DNA of 64,000 nucleotides from Fructobacillus papyriferae (GTDB lineage: Bacteria > Bacillota > Bacilli > Lactobacillales > Lactobacillaceae). The DNA lies in contig NZ_JAAMFI010000001.1 in the NCBI RefSeq assembly GCF_018437225.1, positions 682,001 through 746,000 on the forward strand, in the 5' to 3' direction. Below the pieces are notes generated by a model. The model was not told where the DNA came from and made no database searches. It was given only the letters and a program-made list of their open reading frames with translations. A program made the translations under genes and the position numbers. The stretch's first letter is position 1. Each line of letters begins with the position of its first letter. Shown piece by piece: positions 51,332-60,481 of the stretch.

Positions 51332-52600
51332 CTATTTTTGTGATAACCGTTTCCCTTGAGCGATGGCATCAGCTTCGGTCATTGTCACAATGTTTGCATG
51401 ATTCGTCCGTGCCGGCATCCGACTAGTATCATACCAATAGACAGCTGACTTCCCACCGCCAGTCACATAAACTGTTCGATCAGAGCCATTCTGCGTTGCA
51501 GCGGCCTGTTGGGCCGCTTGTTGCTCACGTTGCGCTTGTTCGCGAGCCTGCTGTTCACGCTGCGCTTGTTCTTGTGCTTGCTGCTCACGTTGCGCTTGCT
51601 GGGCTGCTTGACGGTCAGCCTTTTCCGCCGAACGCTTTTGACGAGCTGATTTTTCCGCTTCGGCCTTTTGCGCGCTAGCTTTGCCAACCGTGTTGGTTGC
51701 TCGACCCGTTGCATAATCAATCTCTGCATTCGGCGATACATTATCCAAAACGACGTGCGTGATACCATTTTCGTCAACGTTTTCTTTGTCAGAATCAAAC
51801 TTAATGGTAAGCAGCTTACCATCGGAATCCAAACCAACATAAGACAGTTGCACCTGACGAGGAATCAACTCATCCCCTTGATAAATTGGCTTCACCTTAT
51901 AATCTAGCCAATAGTGTGGATGATTAGCCAACCAAGAATCGAGTCGGTTTTCATAATAAAGCATAGCGCTTTTGTTCTTATCATCTGCACCCCGATAATT
52001 ACCGGCGTTCATCCAAGCCGTTTCAGGAACCAGATTCTTTGGTTCGTCATTCAACCCACTGAACTGATAACCGATCAAATGACCACGGTTCATCAGCCAA
52101 GCTTGTTTCGAGCCATCCCCGTAGTAAAACTTAAAGTTGTGCCAACCAACCGGGTTAAAGGTCAAACGAGCCGCGCGCTTTTTCTTAGGTTCATCCTTAT
52201 CTTGCAACTGAATATGCGAATAAGTGGCACGCTTCAAGCTGTCCAACTTTCCCATCGTGTGTTGCTTTTTACCAGTGAAATCAAGAATACCGTCCGGTTC
52301 TTGAACATTACTGTTGGACTTTTTCTTTTTGTCAGAAGACTTTGAGCTCGTTTTTTTCGAACTCGACTTCTTCGAACTTTCTTTCTTAACTGAGTTTGTT
52401 TTAGCTGGCTGATTAGCGTTAGAGCTATCCTTATCATCGCCATCAGCTGTCATCCCACCTAACAAGCTGAATGCAATCGCAACCCCAAGCAACCACTTCG
52501 TTTTCTTTTGCATTTTTAATCCAGCTTTTCGATTCTTTCGCCACTCAACGAAGAACCAAACGATCGAAATCAAAAATACAAGTACAAAAAAATTCGCCAT
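51332..52600 (-). CDS. Membrane-anchored DNA/RNA non-specific endonuclease (EndA-like)
   Basis: Extracellular beta-beta-alpha metal nuclease of the family that includes the DNA-entry nuclease EndA. About 422 residues from the ATG at 52600. Two hydrophobic stretches (about 3-18 and 33-50) anchor it, then a Ser/Lys-rich stalk. The nuclease domain (about 105-290) has NRGHLIGYQFSG, whose His is the catalytic base (DRGH in many relatives). A helical tail follows with three 10-residue repeats of the AQREQQAxEQ type, and a conserved end with VYWYDTSRMPARTNH. Location near comEB and comG fits DNA uptake or DNA scavenging. Confidence 0.87.
   Translation of the reverse strand: MANFFVLVFLISIVWFFVEWRKNRKAGLKMQKKTKWLLGVAIAFSLLGGMTADGDDKDSSNANQPAKTNSVKKESSKKSSSKKTSSKSSDKKKKSNSNVQEPDGILDFTGKKQHTMGKLDSLKRATYSHIQLQDKDEPKKKRAARLTFNPVGWHNFKFYYGDGSKQAWLMNRGHLIGYQFSGLNDEPKNLVPETAWMNAGNYRGADDKNKSAMLYYENRLDSWLANHPHYWLDYKVKPIYQGDELIPRQVQLSYVGLDSDGKLLTIKFDSDKENVDENGITHVVLDNVSPNAEIDYATGRATNTVGKASAQKAEAEKSARQKRSAEKADRQAAQQAQREQQAQEQAQREQQAREQAQREQQAAQQAAATQNGSDRTVYVTGGGKSAVYWYDTSRMPARTNHANIVTMTEADAIAQGKRLSQK
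51521..51610. repeat. Three 30-bp tandem repeats inside the nuclease gene
   Basis: Units 51521-51550, 51551-51580 and 51581-51610 encode the 10-residue Gln/Glu/Arg/Ala repeats. They differ only at a few bases and could slip in length between strains. Confidence 0.8.
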
Positions 52601-52740
52601 AATATTTATACCTTTTCTCCCAATTTGTATAAAAACAATACTCATTTATTCTATCGGAGTAGGCAGCAAAGCAGTAGGTATAAAAGAAGAATGTTATCGC
52701 AATGTTAGATTTGAAATTATCGCATCATTTGAGCACAAGA

Positions 52741-52776
52741 AAAAAGGCCCCCGCTCTTTCGAGCGGAGGCCTTTTC
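52741..52776 (-). terminator. Terminator after the XRE regulator
   Basis: AAAAGGCC..CGCTC-TTTC-GAGCG..GGCCTTTT stem, 12 bp past the stop on minus. Confidence 0.8.
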
Positions 52777-52787
52777 TTATAAAAACA

Positions 52788-53579
52788 TCAATTCTCCGAC
52801 AACGTCTTCTGCTCATTCTTATTAAAGTAAGCAAAGCCGCGTACCATGTAGTTCTTGACGTGCTTTTTCTTCTTGAATTTGTTGGCCTCGATCAGAGTGT
52901 CCTTATTGCCATCCTTGTTGGCCAAGAAATCATGAAAAGCTTGCAGGTCGGCCTTGTTCAACTCGTTAACTGTATCACCGGGCACAATTCGGGCCGTTTT
53001 GACAAAGGAGCCCTTGTGAATAACCATGACGTAAGGGGCGTCGTAGCCAGGGTTGACGCCTGTAGCAAGCGTCAGCTTCCACCATTCGTTGCCCATCATG
53101 TTGTCCGTGAACCAGCCAGTCCAACGGCCGTTGTTCTTGTCTGTTGGCGTGACAACACTTTCCGCCGGCAGCTTCGTGTAGGCCGTCTGGTAGCCCAAGA
53201 AAGGATTCACGCGATCAATTTGCTCAACGCCCTTGGCGTAACCAAAGGTCAGCGTGCCCGCCCAGAGGACGACCAAACCGATGACCGTTGCGAGTATAAG
53301 GGTCGTGTTTTTGTACCATTTCTTCTTCATGCGATCGCCATCCACCCGGTTGGCAATCGTGTCATCTTTTTTCGTCATGTGATCTTCTCCAAAAACTAAT
53401 TTTTCAAAAGAGAGGCCAAACAAATCGCTCAGTTTGCGCAAGACTTCCAAACTTGGATAGTTCTTGCCCCGCTCCCAGGTCGAAACGGTCTGTCGGCTGA
53501 CGTGTACTTTGTCAGCCAAATCCTGCTGAGTTAAGGAATGTTCCTCGCGTAATTGTTTAATATCTTTCTCGAAGCTCAT
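52788..53579 (-). CDS. Membrane-bound XRE family regulator
   Basis: 263 residues: an N-terminal XRE helix-turn-helix (about 5-60: LTQQDLADKVHVSRQTVSTWERG), a membrane segment (about 90-112) and a C-terminal extracytoplasmic domain of about 140 residues that I do not recognise (GRWTGWFTDNMMGNEWWK). The layout suggests a one-component sensor that reads an outside signal. AGAGGAG precedes the ATG. Two 17-bp direct repeats (53620-53660) lie about 40 bp upstream and may be its own operator. A divergent exported-protein gene is the likely target. Confidence 0.8.
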   Translation of the reverse strand: MSFEKDIKQLREEHSLTQQDLADKVHVSRQTVSTWERGKNYPSLEVLRKLSDLFGLSFEKLVFGEDHMTKKDDTIANRVDGDRMKKKWYKNTTLILATVIGLVVLWAGTLTFGYAKGVEQIDRVNPFLGYQTAYTKLPAESVVTPTDKNNGRWTGWFTDNMMGNEWWKLTLATGVNPGYDAPYVMVIHKGSFVKTARIVPGDTVNELNKADLQAFHDFLANKDGNKDTLIEANKFKKKKHVKNYMVRGFAYFNKNEQKTLSEN

Positions 53580-53619
53580 CTCTTTCTCCTCTAGTTAAAT
53601 GCTTTGGCTCCTACAATAC

Positions 53620-53660
53620 TAGCAAGAAGGACTAGCATTTGTATAGCAAGTAGGACTAGC
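53620..53660. repeat. Direct-repeat operator candidate of the XRE regulator
   Basis: TAGCAAGAAGGACTAGC (53620-53636) and TAGCAAGTAGGACTAGC (53644-53660) differ at one base and repeat every 24 bp, slightly more than two helix turns, in front of the XRE gene. Confidence 0.6.
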
Positions 53661-53767
53661 GGAGGGTAGAAAGCTGCGATTTCTTATACAATGGCTTGCC
53701 AGTTGTATTCACGAAAAAGATTATGACAGTTATAATCCCTGCCATGATAGTTATCGCTATTCGTTAT

Positions 53768-53786
53768 GAAACGTTTCTTTTATAAT
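53768..53786 (+). promoter_or_regulatory. Promoter candidate with palindrome before the exported protein gene
   Basis: TATAAT at 53781-53786 follows the perfect palindrome GAAACGTTTC (53768-53777), which would lie in the spacer. The -35 is poor, so an activator or repressor may act here. The leader would be about 87 nt. The remaining 53661-53767 shows nothing else clear. Confidence 0.4.
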
Positions 53787-53879
53787 TGTTTCACAAATGA
53801 AAAAAATCAAAACTTACGTTTGATAAGATGATTCTAAACTAAGTTCTCGAAATCACTATAAAAGTTGTAGGAGAATCTC

Positions 53880-54437
53880 ATGCTCAAAAACAAGAAATTC
53901 GTTCTGTCAGCCATTGTAGTAGCTGTTGTCGCCGTTCTTGGTGTCGCCTTTTCTACTTTCCAGTCACAGAATACAGAAAAAGCTAGCACAACTTCTAAGA
54001 CTACGAAGTCAGAAAAGACCCAGGGTAACGACAAAGAATGGTCCGTTAAAGGGCACGTTTTCCACGGTGGTAGCTTGGTATTTGATATGAAGAATTCTGA
54101 AGTTGTCGACAGCACCGATGGTTCGAAAATCATCGCCATCCACACTAAGTTGTCAGACGTTTCGGACATCAAGACGGTGTCATCTGCCGCAGTATACGGA
54201 GCGATTACAGCCAGTCAAAAGGTCAACGGGCAAGACAAAGAGCTTTATCCAGCACCAAGCCAGTCGAAGAATGATCAGGTCAACGAAGCGTCACGCCAAT
54301 TAAAGCAAAAACTAGAACCAGGACAAAGCCACAACATCGCGCTCATGTTCGCACTTGAAAACAACAGTGACGTCACGCTCCACTTCCAGAATCCAGATAA
54401 AAAGGAAATTGGAACGACGACTTTCAAAGTCAACTAA
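53880..54437 (+). CDS. Exported protein with DUF5067-like domain
   Basis: 185 residues: a signal sequence or anchor (hydrophobic about 7-27, no lipobox cysteine), a Ser/Thr/Lys linker (about 30-55), then a domain with VFHGGSLVFDMKNSEVVDSTDGSKIIAIHTK and a late FALENNSDVTLHFQNP, resembling the DUF5067 fold of Gram-positive surface proteins. AGGAG precedes the ATG. It is divergent from the membrane-bound XRE gene. Function unknown. Confidence 0.65.
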   Translation: MLKNKKFVLSAIVVAVVAVLGVAFSTFQSQNTEKASTTSKTTKSEKTQGNDKEWSVKGHVFHGGSLVFDMKNSEVVDSTDGSKIIAIHTKLSDVSDIKTVSSAAVYGAITASQKVNGQDKELYPAPSQSKNDQVNEASRQLKQKLEPGQSHNIALMFALENNSDVTLHFQNPDKKEIGTTTFKVN

Positions 54438-54446
54438 CTAACCAAT

Positions 54447-54486
54447 AAAACGGGCAAAACTCGGAATCGAGTTGCCCGTTTTTTTA
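54447..54486 (+). terminator. Terminator after the DUF5067-like gene
   Basis: ACGGGCAA..ACTCG-GAAT-CGAGT..TTGCCCGT with seven T. Confidence 0.85.
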
Positions 54487-54624
54487 TCAAAAGTTTCTCT
54501 TTCCATCCGCCAAAGTATCCTTGTAAAGAAAAAATGTCAGTTAAGACGCAAAAACACCCCTCCTAGCTCTATTCATTTCAATCACGACACTAAGAATAGA
54601 AAAGAAAACGAAAACAACGATAAC

Positions 54625-54842
54625 CTTCAATATTATTGGGGACAGAAAGCCCAGACGGTCCCAACGACCAATGGATAAATCACACCCGACAACAACCATA
54701 AGACGGCAGCACCTACTGGACAGCCAAGTTGACGGTGAACGGCAAGGAGCAAACGGTTGTTGCTGCTTACGAGCGCATGGGCTACTTCCAGATTTTGACA
54801 AAGACGCCAACTGATCAGAGCCAGATAATTTCTAATAATTAG
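54625..54842 (+). pseudogene. Remnant of an unknown exported or surface protein gene
   Basis: 54702-54842 reads as 46 codons ending in TAG, with a protein-like sequence (STYWTAKLTVNGKEQTVVAA, then YERMGYFQIL). Its frame is closed by a TAA just upstream (54699-54701). Another coding-like piece in a second frame (QYYWGQKAQTVPTTNG, 54628-54675) precedes it and also ends at a stop. No start or ribosome binding site serves either. Together they look like the decayed 3' part of one gene. Family not recognised. The A-rich stretch 54488-54624 shows nothing else. Confidence 0.5.
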
Positions 54843-54847
54843 ACAGC

Positions 54848-54877
54848 AAAAAAGCCAACACCGAAGTGTTGGCCTTT
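54848..54877 (-). terminator. Terminator after tRNA-Glu
   Basis: GCCAACAC-loop-GTGTTGGC stem with six T on the minus strand, 9 bp beyond the tRNA. Confidence 0.85.
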
Positions 54878-54885
54878 TCATTTAA

Positions 54886-54957
54886 TAGCCCCAGAGGGAG
54901 TCGAACCCTCGATTTCGGCCTGAGAAGCCGACGTCTTAACCACTTGACCATAGGGCC
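54886..54957 (-). tRNA. tRNA-Glu (anticodon CUC)
   Basis: A 72-nt cloverleaf: anticodon stem TCGGC/GCCGA with loop TTCTCAG giving CUC, T arm GAGGG-TTCGACT-CCCTC and discriminator A. The D arm TGGTCAAGTGGTTAAGAC is typical of tRNA-Glu. The acceptor contains G1-U72 and U6-G67 pairs. CCA is not encoded. Confidence 0.9.
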
Positions 54958-55147
54958 ATGTTTTTAGCACTTAATCAGTTTACTAAATTCTGCCAGGTCG
55001 GTCAACCTTTCCAAGCGATTTGTTTTCCGCTCCTTTCAAATAAACAAAGCAACCAAGCGTTCATCACCATGAAACCTGATGAGCTGTCCATCCCCTCGTT
55101 TCCTTTCCAGTTGCCATCCCCGCACACAAGCGACCCCCCCTTTTCTG

Positions 55148-55153
55148 TATAAT
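55148..55153 (+). promoter_or_regulatory. -10 element before the ABC transporter operon
   Basis: TATAAT preceded by TTTTCTG; the -35 region is C-rich and poor. The start would be about 45 nt before the ATG at 55204. Confidence 0.5.
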
Positions 55154-55203
55154 GGAAAGGAATGAGTGCCAAGCGCACGAAATACAATAAAAAGGAGCGG
55201 CCT

Positions 55204-56100
55204 ATGATCAAGATTTCTCATCTGAATAAGTCATTTGGCGACCACCAAGCGGTTTCTGATTTATCATTTACCATCGATCCGGGTGAAGTCCTTGGCTTAA
55301 TCGGACAAAACGGAGCGGGAAAGACAACCACTTTCCGCATGATTTTAGACTTTATCAAAGCTGATTTTGGCAGCATTACCTGGAACGACAAGCCCATTAC
55401 GGATACCATGCGTCAGCAAATTGGCTTTCTACCAGAAGAACGCGGGCTTTACCAAAAAGAAACCATTGAAAATCAGGTGATCTATTTGGCAGAACTGCAC
55501 GGCATGAACAAACAGCAGGCCAGAAAAGAATTACAAGATTGGCTGAACAAACTTCAAGTCGTTGGCAAACCGACCGACTTGGTACAGACCTTGTCCAAGG
55601 GAAACGCTCAGAAAATTCAGATGATTTTGGCCTTGATCTTTAAGCCAAAATTCATCATTTTGGATGAACCTTTTTCCGGCTTGGATCCAATCAACGCGGC
55701 AATCTTTATGGATACGATCAAGGAACTCAAAAAGCAAGGGGCCATGATCATCTTCTCTTCTCACAACATGGACAACGTCACAGAAATCTCCGATCACTTG
55801 ATCATGTTAAAGAACGGTCGCACGGTTTTGCAAGGCGAAGTTCAAGCCATCCGCGAGTCCTTTGGCCGCATTCGACTCTATGTTGAAGCACCAGACTACA
55901 CGCCAGCTGATTATCAGGCCATGGATGGTGTGGAGCGCGTGATCAAGCAAGGCGCTGGTTATTTGCTTTATTTGGCTAATGAAGCAGCTGGCTACAAGAT
56001 CTTTGATCAAGTGACCCAAAACGGTTACATCCCCGCCTTCTCGCAACAGCCGCCGACGCTGGCCGAGATTTTTAAAACGGAGGTGATGAACCATGAATAA
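55204..56100 (+). CDS. ABC transporter ATP-binding protein (NatA-like)
   Basis: Cytoplasmic ATPase of an ABC-2 type exporter. From the ATG at 55204 (AAAGGAG 6 bases upstream) it has 298 residues. Walker A is GQNGAGKTTT, the signature region is LSKGNAQKIQ (a variant common in NatA-like proteins), Walker B is FIILDEPFSGLDP and the switch histidine is in FSSHNMDN. A C-terminal accessory domain (about 215-298) follows. It overlaps the permease gene by 8 bp. Relatives include sodium exporter NatA; the substrate here is unknown. Confidence 0.88.
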   Translation: MIKISHLNKSFGDHQAVSDLSFTIDPGEVLGLIGQNGAGKTTTFRMILDFIKADFGSITWNDKPITDTMRQQIGFLPEERGLYQKETIENQVIYLAELHGMNKQQARKELQDWLNKLQVVGKPTDLVQTLSKGNAQKIQMILALIFKPKFIILDEPFSGLDPINAAIFMDTIKELKKQGAMIIFSSHNMDNVTEISDHLIMLKNGRTVLQGEVQAIRESFGRIRLYVEAPDYTPADYQAMDGVERVIKQGAGYLLYLANEAAGYKIFDQVTQNGYIPAFSQQPPTLAEIFKTEVMNHE

Positions 56101-57337
56101 GCAAATGTCAATCGTTGCCAAGCACACCTATAAGACACGGATCAAGAAAAAGTCCTTCTGGTGGCTCCTGCTGACCCCACTAGCACCGGTTTTGGTTGGT
56201 GGTATCGTTGGCTTGGCAGTCGCCGCCTTCTCCTCCAACAACACAGCTGATATCGCGGTGATTGCGCCGGAAGAAGTCCGCCAAGCCATCCAACATGAAG
56301 AAAAGAGCCTCAATCTCTCCGTTAGCTCGGACCAAAACGAAGACAAGGCTCGCAAGTCCCTTGAAAAAGAAACCATTGACGGTGTCTTAATCGTAAAAGA
56401 CAACGAGGGCACCTTACTCACCCAGCCAAAGTCTGAAGAGATAAAAACTGAAAACTTGCAGAATCTCTTGTCCAAGATCACAGTTTCAAAAAAGGCTCAG
56501 AAGTACAAACTGACCCAAGCGCAGGTACAAGACTTGCAGACCCCTTTCAAGCTGACAGCAAAGGTTCAAGACAAGAACGCAAGCAAGGACTCGGACGCTG
56601 CTGATACCGTTAAATCGATGTTAACAATGGCGGTCGGTGTGCTCGTTTTCATCATCGTGTCGATTTATGCGTCGATTATCGGAAACGAGATTGCAAACGA
56701 AAAGTCATCCCGAATCATGGAAACGCTCTTAGCAGCCTCTTCTGCCAAGGCCCAGTACTACGGTAAGATCGTCGGTGTAGCCGGCTTGCTCCTAACACAG
56801 ATCGGCATCTATGCCGTTGTTGGAACAATCGGAACGGTGGTAACGATGCGTGCTTCTTGGTATGCATCCCTCGCGCCTTACCTGTCCGCCTTAACGCCCG
56901 GCTTTTGGATCTTCACGTTACTCTTCGTGTTGATCTCAACTGCCTCTTACTTGGTTTTATCGGCTATTACAGCTTCATTGGTCAACGACCAGAGCCAGAT
57001 TTCCCAAGCCATGACACCCATTTCCATGCTGGCCTTGATTCCATACATCGTGGCCATCAGCTCATCGTCAACCTCTGGACAAAACCTCTTTATTCAGGCC
57101 TTGTCCTACGTGCCATTAATGGGACAATCCATCATGCCTAGCCAGCTTGCAAACAACTACGCCACGTGGTGGCAAGCTAGCCTATCGCTTGTCCTTGCGC
57201 TTCTTGCCTTGGTTTTGTTACTACATTTTGGTTTAGCTTTGTACAAGAAAAACGTTCTCTCCTATTCAGAAGAAAACATTACAAAGCAGCTTCTAGCCGG
57301 TATCTTACCTCACAAAAAGCACAAGCGTCACAAGTAA
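56093..57337 (+). CDS. ABC-2 type permease (NatB-like)
   Basis: Membrane partner of the upstream ATPase. 414 residues: one membrane segment near the N terminus (about 23-47), a large extracytoplasmic loop (about 50-180), then five segments including the EIANEKSSRIMETLLA motif that marks NatB/ABC-2 permeases. Basic tail HKKHKRHK. Translationally coupled to the ATPase gene and followed by a terminator. Confidence 0.87.
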   Translation: MNKQMSIVAKHTYKTRIKKKSFWWLLLTPLAPVLVGGIVGLAVAAFSSNNTADIAVIAPEEVRQAIQHEEKSLNLSVSSDQNEDKARKSLEKETIDGVLIVKDNEGTLLTQPKSEEIKTENLQNLLSKITVSKKAQKYKLTQAQVQDLQTPFKLTAKVQDKNASKDSDAADTVKSMLTMAVGVLVFIIVSIYASIIGNEIANEKSSRIMETLLAASSAKAQYYGKIVGVAGLLLTQIGIYAVVGTIGTVVTMRASWYASLAPYLSALTPGFWIFTLLFVLISTASYLVLSAITASLVNDQSQISQAMTPISMLALIPYIVAISSSSTSGQNLFIQALSYVPLMGQSIMPSQLANNYATWWQASLSLVLALLALVLLLHFGLALYKKNVLSYSEENITKQLLAGILPHKKHKRHK

Positions 57338-57343
57338 ACGCAT

Positions 57344-57377
57344 AAAAAAGACCGATCCAAAGGGATCGGCCTTTTTT
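57344..57377. terminator. Bidirectional terminator
   Basis: AAAAAAGACCGATCC and GGATCGGCCTTTTTT arms between the ABC exporter and opuA operons. Confidence 0.9.
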
Positions 57378-57408
57378 TTACTGACAAATGAATGTCTTTT
57401 TTTGTTTT

Positions 57409-59127
57409 TTACTTAAACCAAGAGTTAACCTGCGACTTGTGCGCCTTGATATAGTCGTCGGCTGCCTGCTTAGGCGACTTACCATTTTGGATATCAAGCA
57501 TCACAGACTGCATCTCGTCTTGTGACCAGTGGAAGTTCTTCATGACCTTGTAGGCGTCTGGGTTGGCCTTCTTAAAGTCCTTGCGAACCATCGTTTTAAT
57601 TGCTTCAGAAGTTCCCATCGTCTTCTTAGGATCGTCCAAGAACTTCAAGTGGTACTTGTTGAAGATCCAGTGTGGCGTCCAACCAGTAATAACAATTGGT
57701 TGCTTTGCCTTGTAGGCCTTATCCAAGGCGGCAGGCATGGCACCTGATGATGAAGGCGTCAACTTCCAACCGTTCAAGTTCGAGTAAGTATCGATTGTCT
57801 TTTGAGCCGCCGACATGATACCAGCACCGGCTTCAATTCCGACAATTTGCTTATCGGCTTGGTTGTTCAAATCAGAGATAGAGTTCACATCCATGTAATC
57901 CGGAACAACCAAACCAAGCTTAACATCCTCCAAGTTAGGGCCTAGGATATCGACCTGATTCTTGTATTTGTCATACATGGCCTTTTGCGTGTTAGGCAAC
58001 CAAGCAGAAACCGTACCATCGATTTGCTTGTTGGCAATTGACTGCCAGTTCACCGCGTTATCCAAAGGCGTCATGTTGACTTGGTAACCGTGCTGACGCA
58101 TTGCTTCAGCTAAGACGTTTGTCGAGGCAACTTCGGAATCCCATTCAACATATCCCAAGTCTACCTTCTTACCAGCTTCCTTTTGTGCTGCAAAGGAACC
58201 AGCAATACCAGCAATGGCAATAATGGCAACCATTGCCCAAGCAGCAATTTTACGCCACTTTGGCAACTTTGGCGTTGTCACTGGGTTCGTGTTCAACTTT
58301 TGCACGAAACGGTCGATAATGATGGCCAAGATAACCAAAGCCAATCCGTTTACGAATCCAGCTCCAACATCAGCGTGTTGTACGGCTGAGAGGACACCAC
58401 GACCAAGTCCTGGTGCACCAATCATTGAAGCCGTCACAACCATTGACAAAGCCAACATGATCGTTTGCTTTGAACCGGCGATGATCGATGGCTTAGCAGA
58501 TGGCAATTCTAACTTAAACAACTTTTGCCAAGTCGTTGATCCAAAGGAGTCCGCGGCTTCGACCAAACCAACGTCCACTTGCTTCAAACCAAGGTAAGTC
58601 AAGTTAACAACTGGAGGCAAAGCAAAGATCACTGAGGCAAAGGTTCCTGGAACCATTCCGATACCAAAGAAGGCAACGGCTGGAATCAAGTAAACAAAGG
58701 CCGGCATCGTCTGCATGAAATCCAAAATTGGCTTGATAACAGCGTATGCACGTGGTGACTTTGATGACCAGATTCCAAGTGGAATTCCAATAACCAAGGC
58801 AATCAATGATGACGTGAAGACCAATGTCAAGGTCTGCATCATGTCACCCCAAAGTCCCTGGTTAAAGACCAATGTCAACCCAAGAACGATCAACGTAGGC
58901 AGACCGTACTTCTTAGGCGTAGTGAAATAAGCCAAAAGAGCAAGGGCAATCACGAATACAGGAACTGGAATGGCGTTCAAGAAGCCAGTTGTGGCATCCA
59001 TCATGCTTTGTCCAGAAGTTTGGATGGCGTTGAAGAAACCAGAAAGGTTTTCCGTCATCCAGTTTACGCCATCAGAAACCCATTGACTCAAAGGCAACTT
59101 GGCAATTTTGAATAAACTATTCAGCAT
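57409..59127 (-). CDS. opuABC: Glycine betaine ABC transporter, fused permease and substrate-binding protein
   Basis: Imports glycine betaine on osmotic upshift. 572 residues: a ProW-type permease domain (about 50-280, with the EAA-like loop [19 protein letters not shown]), a further membrane segment (about 293-312), and a C-terminal betaine-binding domain (about 315-572) with the aromatic-rich site segments ([19 protein letters not shown]). The fusion is the lactococcal BusAB/OpuABC form. It overlaps opuAA by 11 bp. Confidence 0.95.
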   Translation of the reverse strand: MLNSLFKIAKLPLSQWVSDGVNWMTENLSGFFNAIQTSGQSMMDATTGFLNAIPVPVFVIALALLAYFTTPKKYGLPTLIVLGLTLVFNQGLWGDMMQTLTLVFTSSLIALVIGIPLGIWSSKSPRAYAVIKPILDFMQTMPAFVYLIPAVAFFGIGMVPGTFASVIFALPPVVNLTYLGLKQVDVGLVEAADSFGSTTWQKLFKLELPSAKPSIIAGSKQTIMLALSMVVTASMIGAPGLGRGVLSAVQHADVGAGFVNGLALVILAIIIDRFVQKLNTNPVTTPKLPKWRKIAAWAMVAIIAIAGIAGSFAAQKEAGKKVDLGYVEWDSEVASTNVLAEAMRQHGYQVNMTPLDNAVNWQSIANKQIDGTVSAWLPNTQKAMYDKYKNQVDILGPNLEDVKLGLVVPDYMDVNSISDLNNQADKQIVGIEAGAGIMSAAQKTIDTYSNLNGWKLTPSSSGAMPAALDKAYKAKQPIVITGWTPHWIFNKYHLKFLDDPKKTMGTSEAIKTMVRKDFKKANPDAYKVMKNFHWSQDEMQSVMLDIQNGKSPKQAADDYIKAHKSQVNSWFK

Positions 59128-60313
59128 CTTGTCCGTCTCCTTCCGTTTGTGCTAAGGCTTCGATGACCGCACCACGAATGATAATACCGCGCATCTTGTT
59201 ATCGTCATCAACAACTGCAACTGGCGTGTGGGCATCGTAGATAATCGTCATGATATCGGCAACCAGCGTATCTGGCTTAACCGTTGGCATGTCAGACATC
59301 ACATCACGCAAAGGCAACTTTTCGCGACGGGCCTTAACGGCCGCATCGGATGTAATATAACCTGCAAATTGACGCTTTGAATCAACGGCAACCAGTCCAG
59401 AAACTTCTTCTTCTGACATCCGGTGCAAGGCCACGTTTGGCCCATCCGCATCGACGTTAATCGTCAATCCCGGAATCATGATTGATTCAGCATTTAACAC
59501 CTTCGAACGATCCACATCTTCAACGAAGTTTTCAACGTAATCATTGGCTGGGCTAGTCAAAATTTCTTCACCAGTACCAATTTGTTGCAACTTTCCATCC
59601 TTCATGATGGCGATACGGTCACCGATCCGAAGCGCTTCGTTCAAATCGTGGGTAATGAAGATAATTGTCTTCTTCACGTTTTGCTGTAAGTCCAACAATT
59701 CGTCTTGCATTTCGTGACGAACCAATGGATCCAAGGCAGAAAAGGCCTCATCCATAAGCAAAATGTCAGGATCGTTCGTCAACGCACGGGACAAACCAAC
59801 ACGTTGTTGCATTCCACCAGAAAGTTGTGATGGATACTGATCCTTAAAGGAAAGCAACTTGGAGTTTTCCAAGGCCTTTTCGGCACGTTGCTTGCGTTCT
59901 GCAGCTGGCACCCCTTGGATTTCCAAACCGTATTCGGTGTTTTCAAGAATCGTGCGGTGTGGGAACAAGGCAAAGTTCTGGAAGACCATGGACATCTTCT
60001 TGCGACGAATGTCTAGCATTTCCTTCTTGTTGTAGTGGGTGATATCCTTACCGTCAAGAATGATCTGTCCTGACGTTGGTTCTATCAAACGGTTCAGCAA
60101 ACGAATCAACGTTGACTTACCTGAACCTGAGAGACCCATGATCACGAAGATTTCACCTTCGTTGACTTCGAGATTAATGTCATAGACACCAACTGTCGAA
60201 CCAGTCTTTTCAAAGATCTCGTTTTTCGACTTATTTTCCTTAACCATCTTCAAAGCAGCCTTCTGCTTCTTACCGAAGATCTTGGTTAAGTGCTTGATTT
60301 GCACTTTTGGCAT
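59117..60313 (-). CDS. opuAA: Glycine betaine ABC transporter ATPase with CBS domains
   Basis: ATPase subunit of OpuA. 398 residues: ABC domain with Walker [11 protein letters not shown], signature [15 protein letters not shown] and Walker [15 protein letters not shown]. Two CBS domains (about 270-390) follow; they sense ionic strength and can bind cyclic di-AMP in this family. A GGAGG site precedes the ATG. First gene of the operon, divergent from busR. Confidence 0.95.
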   Translation of the reverse strand: MPKVQIKHLTKIFGKKQKAALKMVKENKSKNEIFEKTGSTVGVYDINLEVNEGEIFVIMGLSGSGKSTLIRLLNRLIEPTSGQIILDGKDITHYNKKEMLDIRRKKMSMVFQNFALFPHRTILENTEYGLEIQGVPAAERKQRAEKALENSKLLSFKDQYPSQLSGGMQQRVGLSRALTNDPDILLMDEAFSALDPLVRHEMQDELLDLQQNVKKTIIFITHDLNEALRIGDRIAIMKDGKLQQIGTGEEILTSPANDYVENFVEDVDRSKVLNAESIMIPGLTINVDADGPNVALHRMSEEEVSGLVAVDSKRQFAGYITSDAAVKARREKLPLRDVMSDMPTVKPDTLVADIMTIIYDAHTPVAVVDDDNKMRGIIIRGAVIEALAQTEGDGQDAE

Positions 60314-60361
60314 AAATCCTCCTATAAGTTGACTATCGCATTAATTTAAAATAAACTAACA

Positions 60362-60414
60362 AGTGACCACCTGTTTAAAATGACAGATGGGCAATAGTGA
60401 CCATCTACTATAAT
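60362..60414. promoter_or_regulatory. BusR operator candidate and busR -10
   Basis: AGTGACCACCT (60362-60372) and AGTGACCATCT (60396-60406) are direct repeats 34 bp apart; between them AGATGG makes an inverted match to the second. TATAAT at 60409-60414 is the busR -10, touching the second repeat. Confidence 0.6.
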
Positions 60415-60481
60415 ACAGGGATTGGCACTTTTGTCAAATGAAGATTAAAAGAAAAATACCCTTGTTAAAGGATTTCACAAG

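Noticed and set aside
52860-53399. 179-codon plus-strand frame opposite the XRE gene
   Set aside because: Shadow of the minus-strand regulator gene, which has a good ribosome binding site and a clear HTH domain.
53768-53777. cre site in the promoter of the DUF5067-like gene
   Set aside because: GAAACGTTTC is a perfect palindrome but lacks the spacing of the cre consensus, so it is listed only as an unnamed operator candidate.
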